NCBI GenBank assembly: GCA_049578545.1
Contig: JBAUMF010000053.1
Location: 1-64,000 of the forward strand
DNA: 64,000 nucleotides
From: DASQBT01 sp049578545
GTDB lineage: Bacteria; Pseudomonadota; Gammaproteobacteria; Burkholderiales; Thiobacillaceae
Direction: 5' to 3'
Below the pieces are notes generated by a model, which saw only the letters and a list, made by a program, of their open reading frames with translations, was not told the DNA's origin and did no database searches. Below are positions 25,113-37,352 of this stretch, in pieces; within the stretch, counting starts at the first letter, position 1; every line of letters starts with the position of its first letter. The translations under genes were made by a program, and so were the position numbers.

Positions 25113-27175
25113 TACTTTACCTTCATGCCTGGGGTTGCCCCACTGTCAGCCGATAGTACGTAAAGCCCTGTTGCCTTGCCCTCAGAATCTGAGGCAGCCA
25201 GCACCATACCTTCGCTAATGCCAAACTTCATCTTGCGTGGTGCCAGATTGGCGACCATGACGGTGAGCCGTCCCACCAGCGCTTCGGGCGCGTAGGCGGA
25301 CTTGATTCCGGCGAATACCTGTTTCGTGCCAAGCGGTCCGACATCCAGGGTGAGTTTGAGCAGTTTGTCTGCGCCTTCCACATGCTCGGCATTGCTAATA
25401 CGGGCAACGCGCAGGTCGATCTTGCTGAAGTCGTCGATGCTGACGAAATTGATTTCTTCGGTCACGGCTTTGTTTTCCTGATGGAGCTGGGCTTCGGCAT
25501 GACGCACGGGCGAAGGCGGTGGCACGGCTTCCAGCGATTGCTTGTTGGCTTCCACCAGCGCATCAATTTGTTTCATCTCCACGCGGGACAATAGGTGGGA
25601 ATAGGTCCTGATGGCATGGCCGGCGGGCAGCAATTTGGCGCTGTCTGTCCAGGCCATGGGTGCAATATTCAGAAATGTCTCAACGGCTTCTGCAACCTTG
25701 GGCAACACCGGCTTCAAAAACAACGACAGCAGACGGAACAGGTTGAGTGCCGCGGTACAGACTTCATGCAGCCGCGCTTCCTGTCCTTCCTGCTTGGCGA
25801 TTTCCCAAGGCTTTTCGTCGTTGACGTACTGGTTGGCGATGTCTGCCAGCGCCATGATCTCCCGCACGGCCTTGCTGTACTCACGCGAATCAAAGTGTGC
25901 AGCAATTTCCTTTGCCTTGTTCTGTAACGCATGAATTGCGGCATTGCTCGAACAGCCGGCAAGCACTCCATCGAAACGCCTGGTGATAAATCCGGCGGAA
26001 CGACTCGCGATATTCACGAACTTGCCGACCAGATCTGAGTTCACCCGTGCGGCAAAGTCCCCCAGATTGAGATCGATGTCGCTCATGTCATCGGAGAGCT
26101 TGGCGGCGAAGTAGTAGCGCAACCATTCCGGATTCAAGCCTGTATCGAGGTAACTTTGCGCGGTTATGAAGGTGCCGCGCGACTTGCTCATCTTCTGGCC
26201 GTTCACCGTCAGGAAACCGTGGGCAAACACCTTGGTCGGAGTGCGATAGCCGGCAGCCTCCAGCATGGCGGGCCAGAACAGCGCATGGAAATAGAGGATG
26301 TCCTTGCCGATGAAGTGATACAGCTCGGTGTCACTGCCTGCTTTCCACCAGGCATCAAAATCCAGATTATGCTCGGCGCAATATTTCTTGAAACTGGCCA
26401 TGTAGCCGATTGGCGCGTCGAGCCAAACATAGAAAAACTTGCCGGGCGCGCCCGGGATTTCGAAGCCGAAGTAGGGCGCATCGCGCGAAATGTCCCAATC
26501 TGCCAGTCCGGCTGAAAACCATTCGGCCATCTTGTTGGCAGCTTCAGGTTGCAGCGTGCCGGACTGCGTCCACCTGTGCAGGAAGTCCTCCTGCCTGCCC
26601 AGCTTGAAGAAGTAGTGATCCGACGTCCTGCGTATCGGTTTGGCTCCGGAAACCACGGAATAGGGGTCTTTCAGGTCGGTGGGTGAGTAGGTCGTGCCAC
26701 AGACCTCGCAGTTGTCGCCGTATTGATCGAGCGCGCCACACTTCGGGCAGGTGCCTTTGATGAAGCGGTCCGGCAGGAACATTTCCTTCACCGGATCGAA
26801 ATACTGCTCGATCGAGCGGATCTCGATCAGCCCGGCCGCAGCCAGATTCTTGTAGATGCTAGCCGCCAGTTCGCGGTTCTCCTCCGAATGGGTGGAGTAA
26901 TACTGGTCAAAGTCGATGTGGAAGCCATCGAAGTCGCGCGTGTGGTCATGCCACACACGGTCGATCAACTGCTCGGGCGTGATGCCTTCCTTGTCGGCGC
27001 GCAGCATGATGGCCGTACCGTGCGTATCATCGGCGCAAACATAATGCGCCTCATGCCCCTGCATCTTCTGGAAGCGCACCCAGATATCGGTCTGGATATA
27101 CTCGACCAGATGGCCCAGATGGATGTCGCCGTTGGCATAGGGCAGTGCGGAAGTGACGAGAAGCTTGCGCGGCAT
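25112..27175 (-). CDS. metG: methionyl-tRNA synthetase
   Basis: This class I enzyme has 687 residues. YANGDIHLGHLVEYIQ holds the HIGH-type motif, and the zinc knuckles CPKC...CEVC lie near 145-165. NGQKMSKSRGTF is the KMSKS loop. From about 575 a C-terminal EMAP/tRNA-binding dimerisation domain begins (FSKIDLRVARI). It is followed directly by acyP. Confidence 0.97.
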   Translation of the reverse strand: MPRKLLVTSALPYANGDIHLGHLVEYIQTDIWVRFQKMQGHEAHYVCADDTHGTAIMLRADKEGITPEQLIDRVWHDHTRDFDGFHIDFDQYYSTHSEENRELAASIYKNLAAAGLIEIRSIEQYFDPVKEMFLPDRFIKGTCPKCGALDQYGDNCEVCGTTYSPTDLKDPYSVVSGAKPIRRTSDHYFFKLGRQEDFLHRWTQSGTLQPEAANKMAEWFSAGLADWDISRDAPYFGFEIPGAPGKFFYVWLDAPIGYMASFKKYCAEHNLDFDAWWKAGSDTELYHFIGKDILYFHALFWPAMLEAAGYRTPTKVFAHGFLTVNGQKMSKSRGTFITAQSYLDTGLNPEWLRYYFAAKLSDDMSDIDLNLGDFAARVNSDLVGKFVNIASRSAGFITRRFDGVLAGCSSNAAIHALQNKAKEIAAHFDSREYSKAVREIMALADIANQYVNDEKPWEIAKQEGQEARLHEVCTAALNLFRLLSLFLKPVLPKVAEAVETFLNIAPMAWTDSAKLLPAGHAIRTYSHLLSRVEMKQIDALVEANKQSLEAVPPPSPVRHAEAQLHQENKAVTEEINFVSIDDFSKIDLRVARISNAEHVEGADKLLKLTLDVGPLGTKQVFAGIKSAYAPEALVGRLTVMVANLAPRKMKFGISEGMVLAASDSEGKATGLYVLSADSGATPGMKVK

Positions 27176-27208
27176 TGTAGGGACGTTGTCTTTTGGAAAG
27201 GCGTTATT

Positions 27209-27538
27209 CTACTTGGCAGGTAGCGTTGCCACGAAATCGGTGCACAGCCCTATCCAGTAGGCCAGATCACTGTCCGACTCAAACCCTTCCGGCGCGACAT
27301 AGACAAACCCCTTCATCGGCTTGCCGGTGAAATCCATCTTTCTGGCGTGGGGTATTTTCAGCGCAGCGTCGTGCTGATCAGCGCCGACCCGAGCCATCAG
27401 GACGTCGTTGACCACCCCGCAGCACATGTTGCCCGACACCATGAAGGCGATGCCACCGAACATTTTCCTTTCGGTCACGTTCTTGCGGCTGGCGAAGATT
27501 TCGCGCAAGCGTTCGGCGAGTCCTTCGTCGTACGGCAT
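27209..27538 (-). CDS. TfoX N-terminal domain protein
   Basis: This 109-residue protein has the TfoX/Sxy N-terminal domain only: MPYDEGLAERLREIF, VTERKMFGGIAFMVSGNMCCGVV, FTGKPMKGFVYV. In gammaproteobacteria full-length TfoX controls competence, but this short single-domain form is widespread and of unknown role. It sits between metG and acnA on the same strand. Confidence 0.85.
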   Translation of the reverse strand: MPYDEGLAERLREIFASRKNVTERKMFGGIAFMVSGNMCCGVVNDVLMARVGADQHDAALKIPHARKMDFTGKPMKGFVYVAPEGFESDSDLAYWIGLCTDFVATLPAK

Positions 27539-27560
27539 GGCCTATCTATTCTGCAGCTGG

Positions 27561-30215
<2,655 letters not shown>

Positions 30216-30311
30216 GTTACGGTCAAGTAGGAAAAGCAGGCTGAAAGCGATATTCTATCGCACGCATGAAGGGCTGGCCCTTCACTCTAATCAGGCAGTC
30301 AACAGAACACG

Positions 30312-31526
30312 ATGAACACCAAGCAAACCCTAAAGCAAAAAGCACTCCAGTATCACCGCAGCCCCAAACCCGGCAAGCTCTCCGTGGAAGCCATGAAACC
30401 CTGCGCGACCCAGGCTGATCTGTCGCTGGCCTATTCGCCAGGCGTCGCCGAGCCTGTCCGCGAAATTGCCAAGAACCCCAAGACCGTCTACGAGTACACC
30501 AACAAGGGCAACCTGGTGGCGGTAATCACCGATGGCACGGCGATCCTCGGACTGGGCAATCTAGGGCCGCTGGCAGCGAAACCGGTCATGGAAGGCAAGG
30601 GTGTGTTGTTCAAGCGCTTCGCTGGTATTGATGTTTACGACATTGAGGTGAACGCCAGGTCAGCCAAGGAATTCATCCAGGTGGTGGAAGCGATTTCGCC
30701 GACATTTGGGGGCATCAATCTGGAGGACATTGCAGCACCGCATTGTTTTGAAATTGAAGCAGCGCTGAAGAAGAAGCTGGACATACCAGTGTTTCACGAC
30801 GACCAGCATGGAACGGCCGTGATCATCTGCGCCGGCCTGATCAATGCGCTGCAAGTTCAGGGCAAGAAACTTGCCAATGCGCGAATCGTCTGCCTGGGCG
30901 CGGGTGCGGCCGGTTTGGCATCGATGAACCTGCTCGTCGCCATGGGCGCGAAGAGAAAGAACGTCCTGCTGGTGGATTCTAAAGGTGTCGTGCATGGTAA
31001 GCGCTCCGACCTTAATAAATACAAACAGGCCTGGGCGCAGACTACTCCCCTGCGTACTCTAGAAGAAGCAATGAAGGACGCGGATGTGTTCGTCGGCGTC
31101 TCCGGACCCAACCTCGTTACGCCCGCCATGCTCAAGTCCATGGCCGACAAACCGGTGGTCTTCGCTCTGGCGAACCCTGATCCCGAGATTACGCCGGATA
31201 AGGCGCACAAGGCGCGCAAGGATCTGATCATGGCCACGGGCCGATCGGATTATCCCAACCAGGTAAACAACGTGCTGGGCTTTCCTTTTATTTTCCGCGG
31301 TGCACTGGATGCCCGGGCAAAGGCCATAACGAAGGAAATGCTGATCGCGGCAATTCATGCCCTGGCAGGAATTGCCAAGGAGCCGGTACCGAAGTCGGTG
31401 CTCCAGGCCTACGGGCTGAAGAACCTGGAATTCGGCAGGGATTACATCCTGCCCAAGCCGTTCGATCCGCGCCTTATCGAGCTTATTCCTTCAGCCATCG
31501 TCAAGGCCGCCCGCAGAGCCAAATAA
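30312..31526 (+). CDS. NAD(P)-dependent malic enzyme (short form)
   Basis: This enzyme decarboxylates malate to pyruvate. It has 404 residues, with LAYSPGVAEPVREIAKNP, VITDGTAILGLGNLGPLA, the catalytic-site segment PVFHDDQHGTAVI, and the Rossmann motif IVCLGAGAAGLASMNLLV. It lacks the C-terminal phosphotransacetylase-like domain of long MaeB proteins, so it resembles the bacterial short form. With acnA and the downstream TCA genes it forms a central-carbon block. Confidence 0.92.
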   Translation: MNTKQTLKQKALQYHRSPKPGKLSVEAMKPCATQADLSLAYSPGVAEPVREIAKNPKTVYEYTNKGNLVAVITDGTAILGLGNLGPLAAKPVMEGKGVLFKRFAGIDVYDIEVNARSAKEFIQVVEAISPTFGGINLEDIAAPHCFEIEAALKKKLDIPVFHDDQHGTAVIICAGLINALQVQGKKLANARIVCLGAGAAGLASMNLLVAMGAKRKNVLLVDSKGVVHGKRSDLNKYKQAWAQTTPLRTLEEAMKDADVFVGVSGPNLVTPAMLKSMADKPVVFALANPDPEITPDKAHKARKDLIMATGRSDYPNQVNNVLGFPFIFRGALDARAKAITKEMLIAAIHALAGIAKEPVPKSVLQAYGLKNLEFGRDYILPKPFDPRLIELIPSAIVKAARRAK

Positions 31527-31704
31527 GAAGGCTCTGACATCAAATGGTGTTGAATCCGTCAACCTCCAAGGCGTCGAGCAGAGGCCCCGCTGGCGAGTTA
31601 CCGCCTTCTTGGCGTGGCTTGCCGAAGGTGATCCAAGACAGTGTGCTGCTGGGTTACTGGCAATGTGCCCTGAACATTTCGAAGCGTATCGATAACAGAG
31701 CCAA

Positions 31705-31730
31705 CAAAAAAGCCGGTCATTGACCGGCTT
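31705..31730 (-). terminator. intrinsic terminator for the cytochrome c gene
   Basis: Read on the reverse strand, AAGCCGGTCA ATGACCGGCTT is followed by TTTTT. It lies just after the stop codon of the leftward cytochrome gene. The 31527-31704 stretch left of it holds no gene. Confidence 0.8.
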
Positions 31731-31748
31731 CTGCACGGTTGCGGTTGA

Positions 31749-32054
31749 TTACTTCTGGGACAGCACCCAGGCAATGATCTTCTTCAGATCATCGTCCTTG
31801 ACCTGAGGGTTGGGTGGCATGGGAACGGAACCCCATACACCGCTTCCGCCTTTCTTGACTTTGGTGAAAAGCTTGGCGGCGGCACCTTTGTCATGGGCGT
31901 ATTTCTTCGCTACATCCTTGTAGGCGGGGCCGACAATTTTTTTGTCCACAGCATGGCAGGCCAGACAACCATTTTTTTGAGCCAATTCCTGGTTGGCGAA
32001 AGCAGGAACGGAGACCATCAATGCAGCTGCGGCGACAACAGACAACAATTTCAT
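31749..32054 (-). CDS. class I cytochrome c (c551/c552 type)
   Basis: This 101-residue periplasmic electron carrier has a signal peptide MKLLSVVAAAALMVSVPAFA. The haem motif is C30-L-A-C33-H34, and the axial Met lies in SVPMPPNPQV. Helices KIVGPAYKDVAKKY and DDDLKKIIAWVLSQK are typical of the c551 family. It is a close paralogue of the upstream gene at 32217-32546. A likely role is electron transfer between a bc1-type complex and terminal reductases. Confidence 0.9.
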   Translation of the reverse strand: MKLLSVVAAAALMVSVPAFANQELAQKNGCLACHAVDKKIVGPAYKDVAKKYAHDKGAAAKLFTKVKKGGSGVWGSVPMPPNPQVKDDDLKKIIAWVLSQK

Positions 32055-32216
32055 GAAGCAATCCTTTCAGGATGAGGGCTGGCGATAAATTCCACCTGCA
32101 CGACACAGGCGCCCTAAGCTAGCACTTGGGAGGATCACCAACAACTCATTTTACTTGTATGGCCATCAGGCTGATTTATCCCGATTTATTTTAAATGCCT
32201 ATTATTTAGTAAGTTA

Positions 32217-32546
32217 TCATTTTTGTTTAAGCATCCAGGCGAGGATCTTTTTCAGGTCTTCATCGCTTACCTGTGGGTTAGGTGGCATCGGAACATCGCC
32301 CCAATTACCATGCCTGTAACCGCCGCCGCCGCCATGCTTCACTTTCTCGAATAGCTTTGCTTCGGCGCCTTTCTGATGGGCATATTTATGAGCGATTTGC
32401 CTGATAGCCGGGCCAACAGTTTTTCTATCCAGGAGATGACAACCCATGCAGCCATTTTTTTCTGCCAGTTTCTGACCGGGACTGGCATAAAGTGGTGACG
32501 TGGTCATGGCCAGGCCAAAAGTACAGAGGAAAAATAGACGCTTCAT
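32217..32546 (-). CDS. class I cytochrome c, paralogue of the neighbouring gene
   Basis: This 109-residue exported cytochrome has a signal peptide ending near LYAS, haem motif C33-M-G-C36-H37, and axial Met in DVPMPPNPQV. It differs from its neighbour by a Gly-rich insert (HGGGGGYRHGNWG) before the Met loop. The start at 32546 has a ribosome site (CTGGAGCAAATC); the open frame upstream to 32657 overlaps the divergent sdhC and is not used. The 162-bp gap to its paralogue suggests separate expression. Confidence 0.88.
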   Translation of the reverse strand: MKRLFFLCTFGLAMTTSPLYASPGQKLAEKNGCMGCHLLDRKTVGPAIRQIAHKYAHQKGAEAKLFEKVKHGGGGGYRHGNWGDVPMPPNPQVSDEDLKKILAWMLKQK

Positions 32547-32608
32547 GATTTGCTCCAGATTCAGTCTGCTAAAGGATAAACTTTTGTCCAACCATGAGGA
32601 TACTAGCA

Positions 32609-32983
32609 ATGTATAAGAGACCTGTATATCTTGATTTGTTCGAACTGCATTTGCCACTCATGGGCTGGGTTTCCATTCTGCACCGGGTGACCGGAATCCT
32701 GCTTTTTCTTGCTTTGCCACTGGGATTGTATGCCCTGCAATATTCGCTAAGCAGTCCCTCAGGATTCGAAGCAACGGTTGCAATCCTGAGGCATCCGGTG
32801 GGGCGAGCATTGCTATTGATTGTAATTGTATCGCTTGCACACCATGTATTTGCAGGTTTGCGACATTTGGCGATGGATATGCACTGTGGAGTGGAAAAGG
32901 ATCTCGCCCAACGTTCTGCCCGGCTGGTGCTTGCGTCCAGTTTATTGGCAGCGATGGCAGCGGGCTGGAGGCTGTTTACGTGA
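32609..32983 (+). CDS. sdhC: succinate dehydrogenase cytochrome b556 subunit
   Basis: This 124-residue membrane anchor of complex II has three helices. It begins MYKRPVYLDLFELHLPLMGW, and its RVTGILLF motif holds the ubiquinone-binding Arg region. The haem-ligand segment is SLAHHVFAGLRHLAMD. ATG 32609 is chosen over an in-frame ATG at 32594 because the family starts with K-R-P-V-Y. It overlaps sdhD. Confidence 0.93.
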   Translation: MYKRPVYLDLFELHLPLMGWVSILHRVTGILLFLALPLGLYALQYSLSSPSGFEATVAILRHPVGRALLLIVIVSLAHHVFAGLRHLAMDMHCGVEKDLAQRSARLVLASSLLAAMAAGWRLFT

Positions 32984-33330
32984 AAAAGGTTGTTACCGTC
33001 AGCCACAGCGGAACAGGATGGTGGTTGGCCCAGCGTATTTCTGCCGTCATCATGCTTATTGCCGGTGGGGCGATCTTTCTGGGTTACTGGTTCTCGTCGC
33101 CGTTTGATTTTGCCTCATGGCATGCAGTCTTCCAGTCCACATTGGTGAAATTGACCGTCTGGCTGCTATTGGCCAGTCTTTGTCTCCACGCTTGGGTTGG
33201 GCTCAGGGAGGTGCTGACGGACTATGTCAAACCAGTGATGCCGCGGCTGACATTGAACGTATTGATCATTGTCACACTCGTAATGCTGTTGGTGTGGGCC
33301 ACAATGATTTTGTGGGGGGTGAATGGATAA
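32980..33330 (+). CDS. sdhD: succinate dehydrogenase hydrophobic anchor subunit
   Basis: This 116-residue second membrane anchor of complex II has three predicted helices. SGTGWWLAQRISAVIMLIAGG and SLCLHAWVGLREVLTDYV (haem His and quinone-site region) are typical. The start codon is GTG overlapping the sdhC stop; sdhA starts within its last codons. Confidence 0.92.
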   Translation: MKKVVTVSHSGTGWWLAQRISAVIMLIAGGAIFLGYWFSSPFDFASWHAVFQSTLVKLTVWLLLASLCLHAWVGLREVLTDYVKPVMPRLTLNVLIIVTLVMLLVWATMILWGVNG

Positions 33331-35080
33331 GCGCACGTTCGATGCCGTGATCGTCGGAGGAGGAGGAGCCGGGTTACGCGCTGCGCTGCAGCTGGCGCAT
33401 TCCGATTTCAAGGTAGCGGTGGTCTCCAAGGTGTTTCCAACCCGATCGCACACTGTTTCTGCCCAGGGGGGAATCACTGCTGCACTGGGCAATGTCAGCG
33501 AGGATAACTGGCACTGGCACATGTTCGATACCGTGAAGGGGTCGGATTATCTGGGTGACCAGGATGCCATCGAGTTCATGTGCCGTGAGGCCGCAACAGC
33601 GGTGTACGAACTTGAGCACATGGGATTGCCTTTTTCACGCCTGGATAACGGCAAGATTTATCAGCGTGCATTCGGCGGTCAGTCAAAAAATTTTGGCGGC
33701 GAGCAGGCAGTGCGAACCTGCGCGGCGGCGGACAGGACGGGGCATGCACTGTTGCATACCCTTTACCAGCGCAACCTGGCAGCACGAACTCAGTTCTTCG
33801 ATGAGTATTTTGCGCTCGAGCTGATTCGGGACGAGGAAGGCTATGCGCTCGGCATTATGGCGTTGTCTATTGAATCAGGCGAACCCATTTTGATTGAGGC
33901 CAGGACTACCTTGCTGGCAACCGGCGGAGCAGGGAGGGTCTACTGGAATACCTCCAATGCCATGATCAATACGGGCGATGGCCTGGGTATGGCGCTGCGT
34001 TCCGGACTCCCTCTTGAAGACATGGAGTTCTGGCAGTTTCACCCCACCGGACTGGCGGGCGTGGGTAGCCTGATCACCGAAGGCGCACGCGGTGAAGGCG
34101 GCTACCTGGTTAACAAAGAGGGCGAGCGATTCATGGAACGCTACGCGCCACACGCAAAGGATCTCGCCTCGCGCGATGTGGTGAGCCGTGCCATTGCCAC
34201 TGAAATCCATCATGGACGTGGATGTGGACCGGATGCAGATCACGTGTTGATCAAGCTGGATCATCTCGGCAAAAAGATCATTGCCGAGCGCCTGCCAGGC
34301 ATACGCGAACTGTCGATACGCTTTGCGGGGATTGATCCTGTGACCGAACCGATTCCCGTCGCACCGACAGCGCATTACATGATGGGTGGCATTCCCACCA
34401 GCCTGCATGGTGAGGTGGTGGCGCCGGCGCGATATGGTCCTGAAGAAGCTGTGCCCGGACTTTATGCGGTTGGTGAATGCGCTTGTGTGTCGGTACATGG
34501 TGCCAATCGGCTGGGGGGGAATTCCCTGCTCGACCTGGTCGTTTTCGGACGCTCAGCCGGCAAGCACATGATTGACTACCTCAATGAGAACCGCTATGCA
34601 CGGGGGCTGCCGGCGGCGTCAATGGATCGCGGCCGCGCACGTCTGGCCCGCTGGGAAGCAGAAGGTGGTGAAGAGCGCGTTGCAAGAATAAGCGGGGACC
34701 TTCGTCGTACCATGCAGTCCCACTGCGGGGTTTACCGTAATCGCGACACATTGCAAAGAGGTCTCAACAGTCTGGATGAACTACAAGACCGGTTGAGCCA
34801 TGCCGCGCTAACCGACCATAGCAGGGTATTCAATACCGCCCGCATAGAGGCGCTGGAACTTGAAAACCTGATGGCCGTTGCGCGTGCAACGATGGTTTCT
34901 GCGCTGGCCCGCGAAGAGTCGCGAGGCGCGCATGCGCGTGAGGATTTTCCCGAGCGGGATGACGATCACTGGTTGCGCCATACCTTGTATGTTCTGTCAG
35001 GCGATCAGCTTGATTACAAACCGGTTCGTCTCAAACCGATGACGATGGAAGCGTTCAAGCCCAAGGAACGGATCTACTAA
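33323..35080 (+). CDS. sdhA: succinate dehydrogenase flavoprotein subunit
   Basis: This 585-residue FAD subunit oxidises succinate to fumarate. VIVGGGGAGLRAALQL is the FAD-binding motif, H43 in TRSHTVSAQGG is the covalent flavin site, and HPTGLAGVGSLITEGARGEGG is the dicarboxylate site. HYMMGGIPT and GANRLGGNSLLDLVVFGR are also seen. Its stop overlaps the sdhB start by one base. Flavinylation would need SdhE, encoded two genes downstream. Confidence 0.97.
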   Translation: MDKRTFDAVIVGGGGAGLRAALQLAHSDFKVAVVSKVFPTRSHTVSAQGGITAALGNVSEDNWHWHMFDTVKGSDYLGDQDAIEFMCREAATAVYELEHMGLPFSRLDNGKIYQRAFGGQSKNFGGEQAVRTCAAADRTGHALLHTLYQRNLAARTQFFDEYFALELIRDEEGYALGIMALSIESGEPILIEARTTLLATGGAGRVYWNTSNAMINTGDGLGMALRSGLPLEDMEFWQFHPTGLAGVGSLITEGARGEGGYLVNKEGERFMERYAPHAKDLASRDVVSRAIATEIHHGRGCGPDADHVLIKLDHLGKKIIAERLPGIRELSIRFAGIDPVTEPIPVAPTAHYMMGGIPTSLHGEVVAPARYGPEEAVPGLYAVGECACVSVHGANRLGGNSLLDLVVFGRSAGKHMIDYLNENRYARGLPAASMDRGRARLARWEAEGGEERVARISGDLRRTMQSHCGVYRNRDTLQRGLNSLDELQDRLSHAALTDHSRVFNTARIEALELENLMAVARATMVSALAREESRGAHAREDFPERDDDHWLRHTLYVLSGDQLDYKPVRLKPMTMEAFKPKERIY

Positions 35081-35775
35081 TGAAATTCAGTATCTACCGT
35101 TACAACCCCGAATCGGGTGAACGACCGAAGATGCAAGATTATGTCCTAGAGGTCGAACCGGATGGCCAGATGCTGCTGGATGCCTTGCTCGCGATCAAGG
35201 GGCAGGACGAAACCCTATCCCTGCGTCGTTCATGCCGGGAGGGCGTGTGCGGGTCGGACGCAGTAAACGTGAACGGCAGAAACCGGCTGGCCTGCATTAC
35301 GCCATTGTCAGAACTCAAGCAGCCGGTCGAAGTAAGGCCACTGCCGGGGCTGCCAGTAATCCGTGATTTGATCGTGGATATGGAACCATTTTTCAGACAG
35401 TACAAGTCCATCAAGCCATGGCTCATCAACGACGACCCTGAACCGGAGGTAGAACGCTTGCAAAGTCCCGAAGAGCGGGCCGATCTGGATGGGCTATATG
35501 AGTGCATCTTGTGTGCATGCTGCACCACGTCCTGCCCTTCGTTCTGGTGGAACCCGGACAAGTTCGTCGGTCCTGCCGGCCTGTTGCAGGCTTATCGGTT
35601 TATTGCTGATTCGCGTGATCAGGCAACAAACGAACGTCTTGATAATCTGGAAGATCCCTATCGGCTCTACCGCTGTCATGGCATTATGAGCTGTGTGGAC
35701 GCATGCCCGAAAAACTTGAATCCAACCGCTGCAATCGGGAAGATCAAGGCGTTGCTTGTCAAACGACGGGTATGA
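35080..35775 (+). CDS. sdhB: succinate dehydrogenase iron-sulfur subunit
   Basis: This 231-residue electron-transfer subunit has the [2Fe-2S] motif CREGVCGSDAVNVNGRNRLAC near residues 52-72. The [4Fe-4S]/[3Fe-4S] motifs CILCACCTTSCPSFWWNP and CHGIMSCVDACPKNLNP lie in the C-terminal half. It overlaps sdhE by 4 bp. Confidence 0.97.
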   Translation: MKFSIYRYNPESGERPKMQDYVLEVEPDGQMLLDALLAIKGQDETLSLRRSCREGVCGSDAVNVNGRNRLACITPLSELKQPVEVRPLPGLPVIRDLIVDMEPFFRQYKSIKPWLINDDPEPEVERLQSPEERADLDGLYECILCACCTTSCPSFWWNPDKFVGPAGLLQAYRFIADSRDQATNERLDNLEDPYRLYRCHGIMSCVDACPKNLNPTAAIGKIKALLVKRRV

Positions 35776-36029
35776 ACGCGCAGGATGACTTGGCCCGCCT
35801 GACATGGCGCAGCCGCAGGGGCTTGCTGGAACTTGACTTCTGGCTGGGAGATTTTGTACGGCGTGAATCTTGCTTGCTGTCTCCTGCATATCGGAAGCAA
35901 TACGAGAAACTGCTGGAGTGTTCCGATCCCGAGTTACTGGATATGCTGCAGGGACGGGTCGAGCCTCCACCGGAAATGGCAAAATTGATTTTGCGCATAC
36001 AACAAACGGACACGATTCATCATGACTAA
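35772..36029 (+). CDS. sdhE: succinate dehydrogenase assembly factor SdhE
   Basis: This 85-residue helical protein promotes covalent FAD attachment to SdhA. The signature RSRRGLLELDFWLGDFV (RGxxE) is present. The start at 35772 overlaps the sdhB stop (ATGA); an in-frame ATG at 35703 lies inside sdhB. Its last codons overlap gltA by 8 bp. Confidence 0.93.
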   Translation: MNAQDDLARLTWRSRRGLLELDFWLGDFVRRESCLLSPAYRKQYEKLLECSDPELLDMLQGRVEPPPEMAKLILRIQQTDTIHHD

Positions 36030-37320
36030 GAAAACCGTGACTCTGACTTTCAGCGACGGCAGCCCCAGCGTGGAACTACCCATTCTCGAAGCAACACTTG
36101 GAAATCCGGTGATCGACTTGCGCGGACTGGTCGGTCAAGGCCACTTTACTCTTGATCCGGGGTTTACCGCCACCGCAAGCTGTCAGTCACAGATCACTTA
36201 CATTGATGGCGAGCAGGGCCTGCTTTATCACCGTGGCTACCCAATTGAGCAGCTCGCTTATCAATCCGATTTTCTGGAAGTCAGCTATTTGCTGATACAC
36301 GGAGAATTACCCAATGCGCAGCAGAAGTTCGAGTTTGAACAAAGCATCCGCCATCACACGATGCTGCACGACCAGATCAGCAATGTATTCCGTGGATTTC
36401 GCCGGGATGCACACCCCATGGCGGTAATGATTGGAGTGACGGGCGCGTTTTCGGCGTTCTATTCCGATGCGCACGATGTGTTCGACCCGCAAAGCCGGAT
36501 GATTTCCGCCCAGCGCCTGATTGCAAAGGTGCCAACCATTGCAGCCTGGGCCTACAAATACAACACGGGTGAGCCCTTTATCTACCCGCAGAACCGCATG
36601 GGCTATGCAGAAAACTTCCTGCACATGCTGCACGCAACGCCGTGCGAAAACTATGACGTAAAGCCGGTTCTCGCCCGCGCCATGGACCGGATTTTCATCC
36701 TCCATGCCGACCATGAACAGAATGCTTCGACATCGACCGTTCGGCTCGCAGGTTCGAGCGGGGCCACACCCTTTGCCTGCGTTGCCGCCGGCATGGCGTC
36801 GCTCTGGGGCCCGCTGCATGGTGGCGCCAACGAGGCCGTGCTTACCATGCTCGAGGAAATCGGCGACGTTTCCCGCATTCCCGAAGTCATCAAGCGGGCC
36901 AAGGACAGAAGCAATCCATTCCGTCTGATGGGTTTTGGCCATCGCATCTACAAGAACATGGATCCCCGCGCGAAGGTGATTCGTGAGACCTGCTACGAAG
37001 TGCTGGATGAACTTGATTTGCGCGATGATCCGCATTTCAAGATAGCGATGGAACTGGAACGCATTGCCCTGCAAGACGAGTTTTTCATCGAGCGGAAACT
37101 GTATCCCAACGTGGATTTCTACTCTGGCATCCTGTTCCGCGCCATGGGTATTCACGCCAGTATGTTTACGGCGATTTTTGCGCTTGCGCGCACGGCAGGC
37201 TGGGTCGCGCAGTGGCATGAAATGCTTTCCGAGCCCACCCACAAGATCGGCCGTCCACGCCAGTTGTATACCGGCCATGGCCGGCGCGATCTTGTGCCGT
37301 TGGGGCAACGCGCTGGATAA
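36022..37320 (+). CDS. gltA: citrate synthase, type II
   Basis: This enzyme condenses oxaloacetate and acetyl-CoA. Its 432 residues are usual for the hexameric proteobacterial form. ITYIDGEQGLLYHRGYPIEQ, LHADHEQNASTSTVRLAGS (catalytic His), GPLHGGANEAV and MGFGHRIYKNMDPRA (second His) are visible. It is co-directional and overlapping with sdhE. Confidence 0.97.
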   Translation: MTKKTVTLTFSDGSPSVELPILEATLGNPVIDLRGLVGQGHFTLDPGFTATASCQSQITYIDGEQGLLYHRGYPIEQLAYQSDFLEVSYLLIHGELPNAQQKFEFEQSIRHHTMLHDQISNVFRGFRRDAHPMAVMIGVTGAFSAFYSDAHDVFDPQSRMISAQRLIAKVPTIAAWAYKYNTGEPFIYPQNRMGYAENFLHMLHATPCENYDVKPVLARAMDRIFILHADHEQNASTSTVRLAGSSGATPFACVAAGMASLWGPLHGGANEAVLTMLEEIGDVSRIPEVIKRAKDRSNPFRLMGFGHRIYKNMDPRAKVIRETCYEVLDELDLRDDPHFKIAMELERIALQDEFFIERKLYPNVDFYSGILFRAMGIHASMFTAIFALARTAGWVAQWHEMLSEPTHKIGRPRQLYTGHGRRDLVPLGQRAG

Positions 37321-37352
37321 GCCAAATCGGACATTCACAACTCTCCAGCCCC

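Noticed and set aside
36307..37338. 343-codon reverse frame opposite gltA
   Set aside because: It is antisense to citrate synthase with no recognisable domain.
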